Positions 43,671 through 51,805 of a stretch of 64,000 nucleotides of DNA are shown here, piece after piece. The notes beneath the pieces were generated by a model. The model worked only from the letters and a program-made list of their open reading frames with translations, searched no databases and had not been told where the DNA came from. How positions within the stretch are numbered: position 1 is the stretch's first letter; every line of letters starts with the position of its first letter. The DNA comes from Nostoc sp. ATCC 43529 (GTDB taxonomy: Bacteria; Cyanobacteriota; Cyanobacteriia; Cyanobacteriales; Nostocaceae), in assembly GCA_003326205.1 (NCBI GenBank), contig LWTK01000059.1, positions 1 through 64,000 on the forward strand, in the 5' to 3' direction. A program made the translations under genes and the position numbers.

Positions 43671-44077
43671 TGTGTATTCGCAGTGCCTTTGGTTTTATTG
43701 TGCCTCAATGAATTGATGATTATATTGCTTACAAGTTCTCAGCCTAACTTTTCACGGTATCTGGAAAACCTCTCTCTAAATCTCTCTCCTCGCAGGAGAG
43801 AGACTTTGAATTCCTGGTTTGGAAGTTAGATTTTCCGTGGACTTTTCCACATGACGTGAAAAGTCAGGTTCTCAGCCTCATACTACGGACGCAGAGAGCG
43901 CAAAGAAAGAAAAATTAAGAAGAAGTTCACCCCTCAGAACTAATGCGACAGACCACTAATTACTAGCGATGGCTTTAACAAGTGGGACTGTCATTAGACT
44001 TTTATAACGATCGGAACAAGCTATACTGCCAAATAGCGCTTAACAAATCTTAAAAACCATCATTGCAAACATAGGAT
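43671..44077. other. divergent intergenic region with insertion-like element
   Basis: 407 bases. An insertion-like unit is flanked by direct repeats (43735-43878, described separately). The last 200 bases, which must contain the promoter of the CrtISO-like gene, show no obvious motif. Confidence 0.6.
43735..43878. mobile_element. hairpin element flanked by 11-bp direct repeats
   Basis: GTTCTCAGCCT occurs at 43735-43745 and 43868-43878. Inside are inverted repeats ACTTTTCACG (43747-43756) and CGTGAAAAGT (43855-43864), and a central hairpin TCTCTCTCCT-CGC-AGGAGAGAGA (43781-43803). The flanking repeats look like a target duplication or paired recombination ends. It is non-coding. Confidence 0.6.
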
Positions 44078-45619
44078 ATGCAAAACACAGATGTAGTTGT
44101 CATCGGTAGCGGTATTGGCGGTTTAAGTTGTGCTGCTCTTTTGGCACGGTATGGCTTTGATGTAATAGTCTGCGAAAGTCATTCCATTGCTGGTGGTGCC
44201 GCCCACGCTTTTGAGCGCAATGGTTTCAAGTTTGACTGTGGCCCATCTCTCTACTCTGGACTTTCTTACAGTCCCTCGACAAACCCGCTGCGCCAAGTCC
44301 TTGATGCAATTGGCTCTGAATTACCATGCGTCACCTACGAGACTTGGGGCTGTTATCTGCCAGAAGGTTATTTTGATACGTCAGTTGGAGCTGAGCAATT
44401 TTCTGAAGTGTTGATGAAATTGCGCGGTCGTGATGCTGTAGCGGAATGGCAGCAACTCCAGCGGATTATGGAACCACTGGCGAGTGCAGCAACGGCTATG
44501 TCACCGGCAGCATTACGCTTTGATTTGGGTGCAATTCAAACTGTGGGACGATTTGCCCCTTCTATGGCAAAACATATTGCAAGTATCATCAAGCTGACTG
44601 GGCCTTTCAGCCGGGTTATGGATGGTGTTGTCAAAGACGAATTTACCCAAAATTGGCTGAATTTGCTGTGTTTTCTACTTTCTGGGTTGCCAGCAGATGG
44701 CACGATCGCCGCAGAGGTAGCATTTATGTTTGCTGACTGGTATAAACCAGGGGCAGTACTGGATTATCCCATTGGTGGTAGTGGTGCTTTAGTTGACGCT
44801 CTCGTCCAAGGATTGCAGCGTCACGGTGGTAAGCTGATACTGGGCGCACATGTTGAGCAAGTGCTGGTGGAGGGTAATCGGGCGGTGGGTGTGCGTCTGC
44901 GCGATCGCCAAGAAATCCGCGCCCGCAAAGCAGTAATTTCTAATGCATCGGTTTGGGATACGCTGAAGCTTTTACCTGAAAATGCAGTATCAAAACAGTT
45001 CCGTTCTCAAAGACAAGCGACGCCTGAGTGCGATAGTTTCATGCATCTGCATTTAGGTATTAATGCCGAAGGATTACAGCCAAATTTACAATGTCATTAC
45101 GTAGTGGTGAATAATTGGGAAGCGGGGGTAACAGCACCTCAAAATTTGGTGGTGATATCAATTCCTTCAGTTCTCGATTCATCCCTTGCACCACCAGGTA
45201 AACACGTGATTCATGTTTATACTCCGGGGAATGAGCCGTATGCTATTTGGCGGGGGATGGATAGAAGAAGTGAAGAATATGCCGAACAAAAGCGATCGCG
45301 TGCAGAGATAATGTGGCAAGCGCTAGAACGGGTTATTCCAGATATTCGTTCTCGTTGCGAAGTCACGCTAGTTGGTACACCTCTAACCCACGAGCGTTAT
45401 CTGCGTCGTCACCAAGGTTCATACGGCCCAGCAATTGCGGCTGGTTCTGGTATATTTCCCGGCCCCAGCACTCCCCTAACAGGGTTGTTGTGCTGTGGAG
45501 ATTCGACATTTCCTGGTATTGGTTTACCAGCAGTCGCCGCTAGTGGGATGATTGCTGCCAACACTCTTGCACCTGTTAACAAGCATTTAGAGATGCTTGA
45601 GAATATTAAATGCATTTAG
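44078..45619 (+). CDS. FAD-dependent oxidoreductase, carotenoid isomerase/desaturase-like
   Basis: 513 residues. The FAD dinucleotide fold VVVIGSGIGGLSCAALLARYG (6-26) and the GGAAHAFERNGFKFDCGPSL motif of the phytoene desaturase/CrtISO family are present. The C-terminal GLLCCGDSTFPGIGLPAVAASGMIAA is the second FAD contact. The tryptophan-containing WADWYKPG-like stretch resembles CrtISO more than CrtI or CrtP. It may isomerise or desaturate a carotenoid or related polyene; which substrate is unclear, and a cyanobacterium may have several such paralogues. The ATG is the first in frame. It is not in an operon. Confidence 0.78.
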   Translation: MQNTDVVVIGSGIGGLSCAALLARYGFDVIVCESHSIAGGAAHAFERNGFKFDCGPSLYSGLSYSPSTNPLRQVLDAIGSELPCVTYETWGCYLPEGYFDTSVGAEQFSEVLMKLRGRDAVAEWQQLQRIMEPLASAATAMSPAALRFDLGAIQTVGRFAPSMAKHIASIIKLTGPFSRVMDGVVKDEFTQNWLNLLCFLLSGLPADGTIAAEVAFMFADWYKPGAVLDYPIGGSGALVDALVQGLQRHGGKLILGAHVEQVLVEGNRAVGVRLRDRQEIRARKAVISNASVWDTLKLLPENAVSKQFRSQRQATPECDSFMHLHLGINAEGLQPNLQCHYVVVNNWEAGVTAPQNLVVISIPSVLDSSLAPPGKHVIHVYTPGNEPYAIWRGMDRRSEEYAEQKRSRAEIMWQALERVIPDIRSRCEVTLVGTPLTHERYLRRHQGSYGPAIAAGSGIFPGPSTPLTGLLCCGDSTFPGIGLPAVAASGMIAANTLAPVNKHLEMLENIKCI

Positions 45620-45967
45620 CAAGAATTCTGAATTCTGAATTCTGAATAAATTACAGCGATTTTCAGGTAAATGAACCACACTATTTTTATTTCACGCAAA
45701 GACGCAGAGGCGCAAAGGAAGAAAAGAAGAAACAAGACTGTGGTCTAAATACATGAAAACTACTGTAATGAGGTACTTAAACGCGGTTATCTATGCAGCA
45801 ATAATAGAGAATTCAGGATGAATCCTGGCGACTGGCTCCTGAATTCTACTTTCTTAACAATGCTCAAATGCTTACTCTATCTACAATTAAAAACTTGGGT
45901 CTTATTTTTACTGTCATAGAGTAAGTAAAAAGGGCTATTCAGAATTCTGAATTTTGAATTCTGAATT
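45620..45967. other. convergent intergenic region
   Basis: 348 bases. ATTCTGA heptamers (45624-45647, 45941-45969) flank the gap. A CGCAAAGACGCAGAGGCGCAAAGG-type repeat, of the class common in Nostoc, is at 45696-45719. No gene is seen. Confidence 0.65.
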
Positions 45968-46654
45968 CTAATAAATGTATTTAGTTTTTTGAGTAGAAAA
46001 TCTAGCTGCCAACAGAGCCGCACCCGCAGCCAAAATTGCTAAAGCACTTCCAGGTTCGGGTACGGCAGCAACTTTAGCATCAATTCGTGCTGTTCCAGCA
46101 AATAAACCTGCCAAACTAGAGTCACCAAGTGTCTGAGCAAACTCTGGAGAAATTAACAATTGGACATCAGCCAGAGTTAGAGTTAAATTTTGTTCGTCAA
46201 ATATCACAGATTGCGGAGCGCCCAAATCAAACAAAATTGGATTTGCAGATGAAATGGTGTCTCTTAAAACAAGTCCGCTGGCATTAGGAATAGTACGTCC
46301 GGGAGCAAAACCAATTGAGAAGTTACCAACAGTAGTTTGCTCGTTGAAGGTAACAGTACCAATATGCTCGATTGTACCGAAGAGTGGAGTAAACCCGCCT
46401 TCGTCACTGAAGGTGAAGTTGCTAGCTGAGTCGATTTGAAAGCCAACTAAATAATCGCTGGGAATTGGTGGGACTGTATCCTCAGTGCCTGTGATGATTA
46501 GCCCGATACTTCTGAGAATATTTTCGTGATCGCGATCGATACTGGTGACTCCAGATTCCACTTTAAAAGTTGCAGCTTCTACTTGTATGGGTGCAATTGT
46601 TATGAAAGCTGCTGTTGTACAACCGACAATTCCTGCAATGTGAGAAAAACGCAT
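45968..46654 (-). CDS. PEP-CTERM-anchored exported protein
   Basis: 228 residues. The signal peptide (about 1-27, ending VEAATF) is followed by a beta-rich body of low similarity and a C-terminal VPEPGSALAILAAGAALLAA plus basic residues (about 200-228), the PEP-CTERM sorting tag recognised by exosortase. The strong ribosome site AAGGAGG lies 7 bases before the ATG. Function is unknown; many such proteins are surface or polysaccharide-associated. No exosortase gene is in this window. Confidence 0.85.
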   Translation of the reverse strand: MRFSHIAGIVGCTTAAFITIAPIQVEAATFKVESGVTSIDRDHENILRSIGLIITGTEDTVPPIPSDYLVGFQIDSASNFTFSDEGGFTPLFGTIEHIGTVTFNEQTTVGNFSIGFAPGRTIPNASGLVLRDTISSANPILFDLGAPQSVIFDEQNLTLTLADVQLLISPEFAQTLGDSSLAGLFAGTARIDAKVAAVPEPGSALAILAAGAALLAARFSTQKTKYIY

Positions 46655-47807
46655 ATATTATCCTCCTTATTTTGTATGCCTAATTTTAGATAAGTCAAAT
46701 ATTTTGTTGAAATTACATTTTTAAATTCAATAAATTGGATGATATATTTGCATTTTTACTTTGTTTGCTAAATAATTTTTTATTAGATTGTAATCCAACT
46801 TGATTCTATTTTGTAGTAGGAGTTTGATTACTAGTTTAATAACACATTAAAAATTCCTGAGAATTCACCAATGAAGCCGAAGACACTGAGACACGAGTCA
46901 TAATAGTTGTAAAATTGAGCGTCTTATACCTGTTTAATACTTTTAAAATTATTATGTTAGTACCTCTGATTGGTATAAATTCACTAATTCAAGATTGTGA
47001 ATTATGGATTATTACAAAAAACTTTTTCCTTTGGCTATTCTAGACAATAAACAACTCAGATAAGTGTTTAGGTGCTGCTATGAAGAAGATATATCAATAG
47101 GATTTCATGATGGGTTGCATCAAAATTTTTAGATATTTGTCCATTCTTTTTATAGAATATCATACTTTTTTTTAAAGTCTATTGTTAAATAGTTACTTTA
47201 ATCTTGTAAGTGGGTATTGTTGCTTATAAATTAGTCTGCAAAGAACAAAATAATATTTTTTTAAAGTTTAGGTAAAGTAATAGTCAATTCAATAGCATCT
47301 TTTAATTCATACAGTTAAAAATTAAAAGTAAATTATATAGGTACAAATAAACATTACTATTAATATTTGAGTATAAAGATGAATAAATAATGTATTATGC
47401 CTAATTAATTTTACAAATATAGTTATGTTTAATCATGCCCAATTACTATTACTTAGCTCTCAGCTTACTATTGTGATGTAGTCAAAAATAAATCAATCTT
47501 TAATTTATTTATAAGTTTAGGTTAAGAACTAAAGCGATGTCTGATAGTTGAGTACTAGACTCATAGAGCTAGCGATCGAGGTAGACTGAATACACTAGCG
47601 CTTCTGGCGTTATCGAAGTGAAATGATGAGTGAGGGGTTAAGAGTAGAGACGCGATGAATCGCGTCTGTACAAGAGTTAATAATTATTCTCCTTGGCTTT
47701 AGACTTCCCCATTACCACTCATCTCCCCACTCCCCTACTCGCTTTTATTGACAGACAGTCGCTAAAACGATATACCAGATAGTGCATCATACGCAAACCG
47801 TTGTTTT
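46655..47807. other. long AT-rich intergenic region
   Basis: 1153 bases, very AT-rich between 46680 and 47520, with no credible frame. 47645-47671 is a GTAGAGACGCGATGAATCGC-type palindrome. C/T heptamers occur at 47705-47735. The promoters of the PEP-CTERM and ccbP genes must lie here. No RNA gene is recognised. Confidence 0.6.
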
Positions 47808-48188
47808 ATGCCTAGTGTTGAACTTGACGAAAACCGAGAGCATCGCATTCAAACTGAGATCGTTGTAGATGCTGAAGATAAAGAAGATCGGGCTATGGGT
47901 TGGTACTACTACCTGGAAGAAACTCTGAATTTTCCGTTTATGGCTAAATGGACTAAGAAGGCACGTAAATCAGGCTCAGTAGAGGAGAAATCAGTTGAAG
48001 TCCTGGGAATGGCACCAGATGATGAGTGCTTAAAAGATATGTTGGTGGAAGTGGCTTATATTAATGGTAAGGATGATGATGTGTATTCTGCCAAGTTATC
48101 TGAAATAGTAGCCATTGATGCTGATAATGAAACGATTGAAGCGATCGCAGATTGGATCTATTGGATTGGTAGAGGATATAAATTCTAA
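47808..48188 (+). CDS. CcbP-family calcium-binding protein
   Basis: 126 residues, very acidic and soluble. It begins EHRIQTEIVVDAEDKEDRAMGWYYYLEETLNFPF, the pattern of the cyanobacterial calcium-binding protein family (CcbP), and contains acidic clusters (DAEDKEDR, APDDECLKD, NGKDDDVY, DADNE) that can bind calcium without EF-hands. In Anabaena, CcbP buffers calcium and its removal accompanies heterocyst differentiation. Whether this copy is the orthologue or a paralogue is not certain. The ATG is the first in frame. Its last 4 bases overlap the convergent acetyltransferase gene. Confidence 0.8.
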   Translation: MPSVELDENREHRIQTEIVVDAEDKEDRAMGWYYYLEETLNFPFMAKWTKKARKSGSVEEKSVEVLGMAPDDECLKDMLVEVAYINGKDDDVYSAKLSEIVAIDADNETIEAIADWIYWIGRGYKF

Positions 48189-48745
48189 GATAAATTCCGA
48201 ATCACGCGACAAGGATTGCCAACAGCAATAACGTTTTCAGGTATATCTTTTGTAACTACACTGCCTGCACCAATGGTTGTGTTATCACCAATAGTTACAC
48301 CTGGACAAATAATTGCACTGCCTCCAATCCAGACATTATTACCAATCTTAATTGGAGCTGCTAATTCTCTACCAGAAAGCCGAATTTCCGGTTCTGTAGG
48401 GTGATAAGCAGTATAAATTTGTACGTAAGGAGCGCATAAAACATTATCGCCAATGTGAACTGTATTACAGTCTAAAATTACACAGCCATAATTTAAATAT
48501 AATTTATCTCCAGCGAAAATATTACTACCATAGTCACAGTGAAAAGGTGGTATGACTGTTACTTGTTGACCAATTTTTCCAAATAATTCCTGCAAAATTT
48601 GTTGTCGTTGCTGTTGCTGTTCTTCGGTTGTAGAATTGTACTCTCGCAACAGACGACTAGCTCGTTTATTTTCGGCAGCTAATTCGGGATCTTCTGCCAG
48701 ATATAAGTCGCCTGCGAGCATTTTCTGTTTTTCGGTTTTTTCCAT
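48185..48745 (-). CDS. maltose/galactoside O-acetyltransferase-like protein
   Basis: 186 residues. The N-terminal Maa domain (KMLAGDLYLAEDPELAAENKRASRLLREYN) precedes a left-handed beta-helix of hexapeptide repeats with VIPPFHCDYGSNIFAGDKLYLN, a catalytic His in AYHPTEPEIR, and a C-terminal cap with PGVTIGDNTTIGAGSVVTKDIP. It transfers acetyl from acetyl-CoA to a sugar hydroxyl. The physiological substrate is unknown; it could be a sugar in detoxification or a polysaccharide precursor. The ATG is the first in frame. Its stop overlaps the convergent ccbP gene by 4 bases. Confidence 0.88.
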   Translation of the reverse strand: MEKTEKQKMLAGDLYLAEDPELAAENKRASRLLREYNSTTEEQQQQRQQILQELFGKIGQQVTVIPPFHCDYGSNIFAGDKLYLNYGCVILDCNTVHIGDNVLCAPYVQIYTAYHPTEPEIRLSGRELAAPIKIGNNVWIGGSAIICPGVTIGDNTTIGAGSVVTKDIPENVIAVGNPCRVIRNLS

Positions 48746-48908
48746 GAAGGATTTATAGCGCTTGGAGGTTGTCTGAAATACAACTTATAAGCTTTGGCGC
48801 ATCTAAAGCAATCTTTTCGTGTTGGCGGTTGACGGTTAACTGTTAACACCATGAGTGACTGTGTAATTTAAATGCGTAATAACTTACCAGAAGAATTTTT
48901 GTACATTA

Positions 48909-50189
48909 CTAAAATATTGCATAAGTAGCTTTTCCTTGGCGCTTGGCTCGGTACATAGCAGTATCGGCATCCCTTAGCAGGGTTGCAGGTTCTTCATAGC
49001 TATGACAATTCCAAGCAATACCAATGCTGGCTGTAGTATATAGTTGATTTCCGTCGAGGCTAAGGGGTAAACTGAGGGAGTCTTGAATACGTCTGGCAAC
49101 GTTGGTAGCGTCAGTAACGTCTCTAATATCTTCTAAAAGAACGGTAAACTCATCGCCACCAAATCTCGCTACAGTATCGCCACTACGTAAGCATGATTCT
49201 AAACGTCTAGCGATCGCTACTAAAAAATCATCCCCTACTCCATGCCCAAAGCGATCGTTAATCTCTTTGAAGTTATCTAAATCTAAAAACAAAACTCCAA
49301 AATAATAATCGCTTTTGCGTTTGCTACGTTCAATTGCTTGTTTTAGCCTGTCTAGAAACAATACACGATTCGGTAATTCTGTCAATCCATCATAAAACGC
49401 ATTCCGGATCAGTTGTGCCTCTGTTTCCTTGCGTTTAGTAATGTCTTGAAAAACTAAAACTGCACCAGTAATATTGCCATCTCCATCGCGGATGGGTGCA
49501 ACGTTATCCTCTATTGGTATTTCTTTTCCATCTTTGGTAATTAGTGTACAGTTTTCTGGTAGATTGAAAATTTCACCTGCTTCGATTACATGTATGGCTA
49601 AATTTTCAATTGCTTCTCCTACATCTTTATCAACTAAGCTCACAACTTCTACTAAATCTTTACCTAAAGCTTCGCTTTGTTTCCAACCAGTGATAATTTC
49701 TGCTGTTGGATTCATCATTTGAATACAACCATTTGCATACGTCACAATCACTGCGCGACCCATACTATTAATAATTGCTGTCAGTCTCTGTTTTTCCTCC
49801 TGTAATCTCTTTTCACTCTGATATTTATACAGAGCCATTTCAATCACAAAATGTAAATCCCTTTCAAGAAATGGTTTTATTATATAGTTAAAAGGCTCAA
49901 TTAACTGATTTTTTTGTAATATTTTATATTCGGAACTATTTATGATATAGACTACAGGCACATGGAACTTGTTCTGAATAATATCCACTAGTTGCACACC
50001 GTTAATTTCGCCAGTCAGGCAGATATCAATTAATACTAAAGTTGGTTGAATTTCTGCTATCTTTTTTATTGCCTCTTCACCAGATTCAGTTATTTCTGAA
50101 ACCGTATAGCCTAACTTTTGTAAACTTTTTCTAATATTTGAGGCTAGGGTTTTTTCATCCTCAACAACTAGGATTTTCCGGGGGAACAT
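48909..50189 (-). CDS. response regulator with PAS and GGDEF domains (diguanylate cyclase)
   Basis: 426 residues. A receiver domain (about 5-120) with phospho-acceptor Asp55 in LVLIDICLTG, a PAS domain (about 135-250) with the PAC end DGNITGAVLVFQDITKR, and a GGDEF domain (about 255-426) with ARFGGDEFTVLL, so c-di-GMP synthesis is expected. An I-site motif RxxD before GGDEF is visible around LRSGD, indicating product inhibition. No partner kinase is adjacent. The ATG is the first in frame. Confidence 0.92.
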   Translation of the reverse strand: MFPRKILVVEDEKTLASNIRKSLQKLGYTVSEITESGEEAIKKIAEIQPTLVLIDICLTGEINGVQLVDIIQNKFHVPVVYIINSSEYKILQKNQLIEPFNYIIKPFLERDLHFVIEMALYKYQSEKRLQEEKQRLTAIINSMGRAVIVTYANGCIQMMNPTAEIITGWKQSEALGKDLVEVVSLVDKDVGEAIENLAIHVIEAGEIFNLPENCTLITKDGKEIPIEDNVAPIRDGDGNITGAVLVFQDITKRKETEAQLIRNAFYDGLTELPNRVLFLDRLKQAIERSKRKSDYYFGVLFLDLDNFKEINDRFGHGVGDDFLVAIARRLESCLRSGDTVARFGGDEFTVLLEDIRDVTDATNVARRIQDSLSLPLSLDGNQLYTTASIGIAWNCHSYEEPATLLRDADTAMYRAKRQGKATYAIF

Positions 50190-51122
50190 GTTACGATAAC
50201 CTGTTTGCTAAGGTTGAGATTTCGCTGTTACCATCAACTAGATCTAAAGTTCGATAATCTTATCATAAACAATCTCTCAATACCTTGCTAAATAGCAAAC
50301 AGCAGGTTATTTACATCTGATAATTTCTATGTTTTCTGAAGCTAATCTGATGATACTAGAGGGTTAATATCAAGTTATTTATATCAGATATAAATTATGA
50401 GCAGTCAAAAATCGATTTTCAGAAATATGCAATAATTATCTTGATAAAAAGTCAAAGGATTCAGTATAGTATTTATCCAAAAATTAATCAAGAATAAAAC
50501 TTCATAAATTAATAACATACTAATCTCTCATTTCCTCCTTTTAAAATGGGTTTTGAGAGTAAAACTTTTATGGAGCTAGGAATCACAACAAAGGTACGAA
50601 TAATCTAGAAGTAGGTTATTTAATAAGCTACAACACATTTAAATTGCATAATCACTTGTGAGGTTCGTTGACGGTTGAGTGTTAACAGTCAACACAAAAA
50701 TATATGCAAACTAAACCTGGAACAGCTTACCAATTCAAACAATTTTTGCAACACATTGATAGTAGGGTAGCACAGCTAGTTGTGCTACCCTACCCAATGT
50801 ATTTGTCGGATTCTTTTTTGAAATTGGTATAAAAAGAATTAAAAATCTTACTAGCTTTAGGTTTTTGAAAAAGAGTGAATGCTGGAGGGGAATAAATAGC
50901 AGGAAAATTCTGTTTCTCAGATATTTCCACACTCCAGCTAAAGCCCAATTTTTGCTAGTTTATGGGTGTCGAACTCTAAAACATAAAGCGGGTTTTAAGT
51001 AGAAAGACTCAATTAAACTAAAGTTCGTAGTATGGGCTTGAGCCATTAAAACGTCTGTTAAGAGCGATAAATCGCTTACTACGAACAAAGCTGCAATCTT
51101 ACATTTAATTATGTCTACCTAC
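50190..51122. other. intergenic region with MITE-like element and hairpin
   Basis: 933 AT-rich bases. Contents: a perfect hairpin at 50762-50793, a TGTTAACAGTCAAC-type short repeat at 50670-50695, and the second 130-bp MITE-like copy at 50996-51125. A frame at 50735-50932 runs through the hairpin and is rejected. Confidence 0.7.
50762..50793. repeat. 13-base perfect hairpin
   Basis: The arms GTAGGGTAGCACA (50762-50774) and TGTGCTACCCTAC (50781-50793) enclose a six-base loop. This belongs to the dispersed TAGGGT-type hairpins of the window. Confidence 0.8.
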
Positions 51123-51125
51123 TTA
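50996..51125. mobile_element. 130-bp MITE-like element, copy B
   Basis: Near-identical to copy A at 32522-32651. The last three bases (51123-51125), read on the minus strand, are the TAA stop of folB, so the insertion edge defines the gene end. Confidence 0.8.
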
Positions 51126-51491
51126 GAGATGGGACTTAGTTTTAGTCACTTCAATGCTGATTTTGCCACCAAAGTCTGGAATTGGTGCGTTGGGTTTGCT
51201 GAGAGTAACTTGGACTTGTGTGATGCGATCGTATTGTTGGAGGATAGAATCTGCAATTACCATTACTAGCTTCTCCACCAAAGCGAACTTAGAAGTTTTG
51301 ACCAGATGTTGTACTAAGCTAATGACGCTGCGATAATCTAAAGTGTCTTCGATCGCGTCAGTCTTAGCCGCTGCGGAGATATCCAACCATAACCTCACAT
51401 CAACCTCAAACCATTGTCCTAGCACCTGTTCTTCTGGTAGATACCCAGTGTAGCCATAGCCGCGAATTCCTGTTAAATAAATGCAGTCCAT
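51123..51491 (-). CDS. folB: dihydroneopterin aldolase
   Basis: 122 residues of the FolB family, which converts dihydroneopterin to 6-hydroxymethyl-dihydropterin and glycolaldehyde in folate synthesis. It has MDCIYLTGIRGYGYTGYLPEE, the WFEVDVRLWLD segment, DTLDYRSVISLVQHLV and the C-terminal VQVTLSKPNAPIPDFGGKISIEV motif. The catalytic Lys is in LSKPNAP. I chose ATG 51491 because the family begins with D-x-I-x-L-x-G-I; ATG 51518 and TTG 51569 are longer options. The stop codon lies at the edge of a MITE-like copy. It is divergent from menD. Confidence 0.9.
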   Translation of the reverse strand: MDCIYLTGIRGYGYTGYLPEEQVLGQWFEVDVRLWLDISAAAKTDAIEDTLDYRSVISLVQHLVKTSKFALVEKLVMVIADSILQQYDRITQVQVTLSKPNAPIPDFGGKISIEVTKTKSHL

Positions 51492-51805
51492 AAAAGTTTG
51501 AGAGCAAATTGTGTGCATTTTGTAGAAAGTGTAGCCACTGCGTTGCGATCCTTCCCAAAGTTGAATCAACTGGCGTCAAGCTAGTCTGTCTGGAAATTTT
51601 CTTGCCAACAAACTCGCCTGGCAGTGTTGGTTTCCATCTCAGGATTTTTGAGGAAAAGCTTGCAACCTACCCTTAGGTAAAGCTGCTTTTGACTCTTGAA
51701 AGTTCAAAAACCGAGCCTCGGACTTTTCCTTGTTCAACTTTCCAAGACGGATTTTAAATTGAATTTCCCTAAACAAAATCTAAAATTTAAGATTGTTTTA
51801 TAGCT
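51492..51805. other. folB-menD divergent intergenic region
   Basis: 314 bases with the two promoters. A short AAGATTTTAAATT-type region with an AT-rich inverted stretch precedes menD (51745-51800). Nothing else is definable. Confidence 0.5.

Noticed and set aside
50735..50932. 65-residue minus-strand frame
   Set aside because: It passes through a perfect hairpin repeat (50762-50793) and has no plausible start signal.
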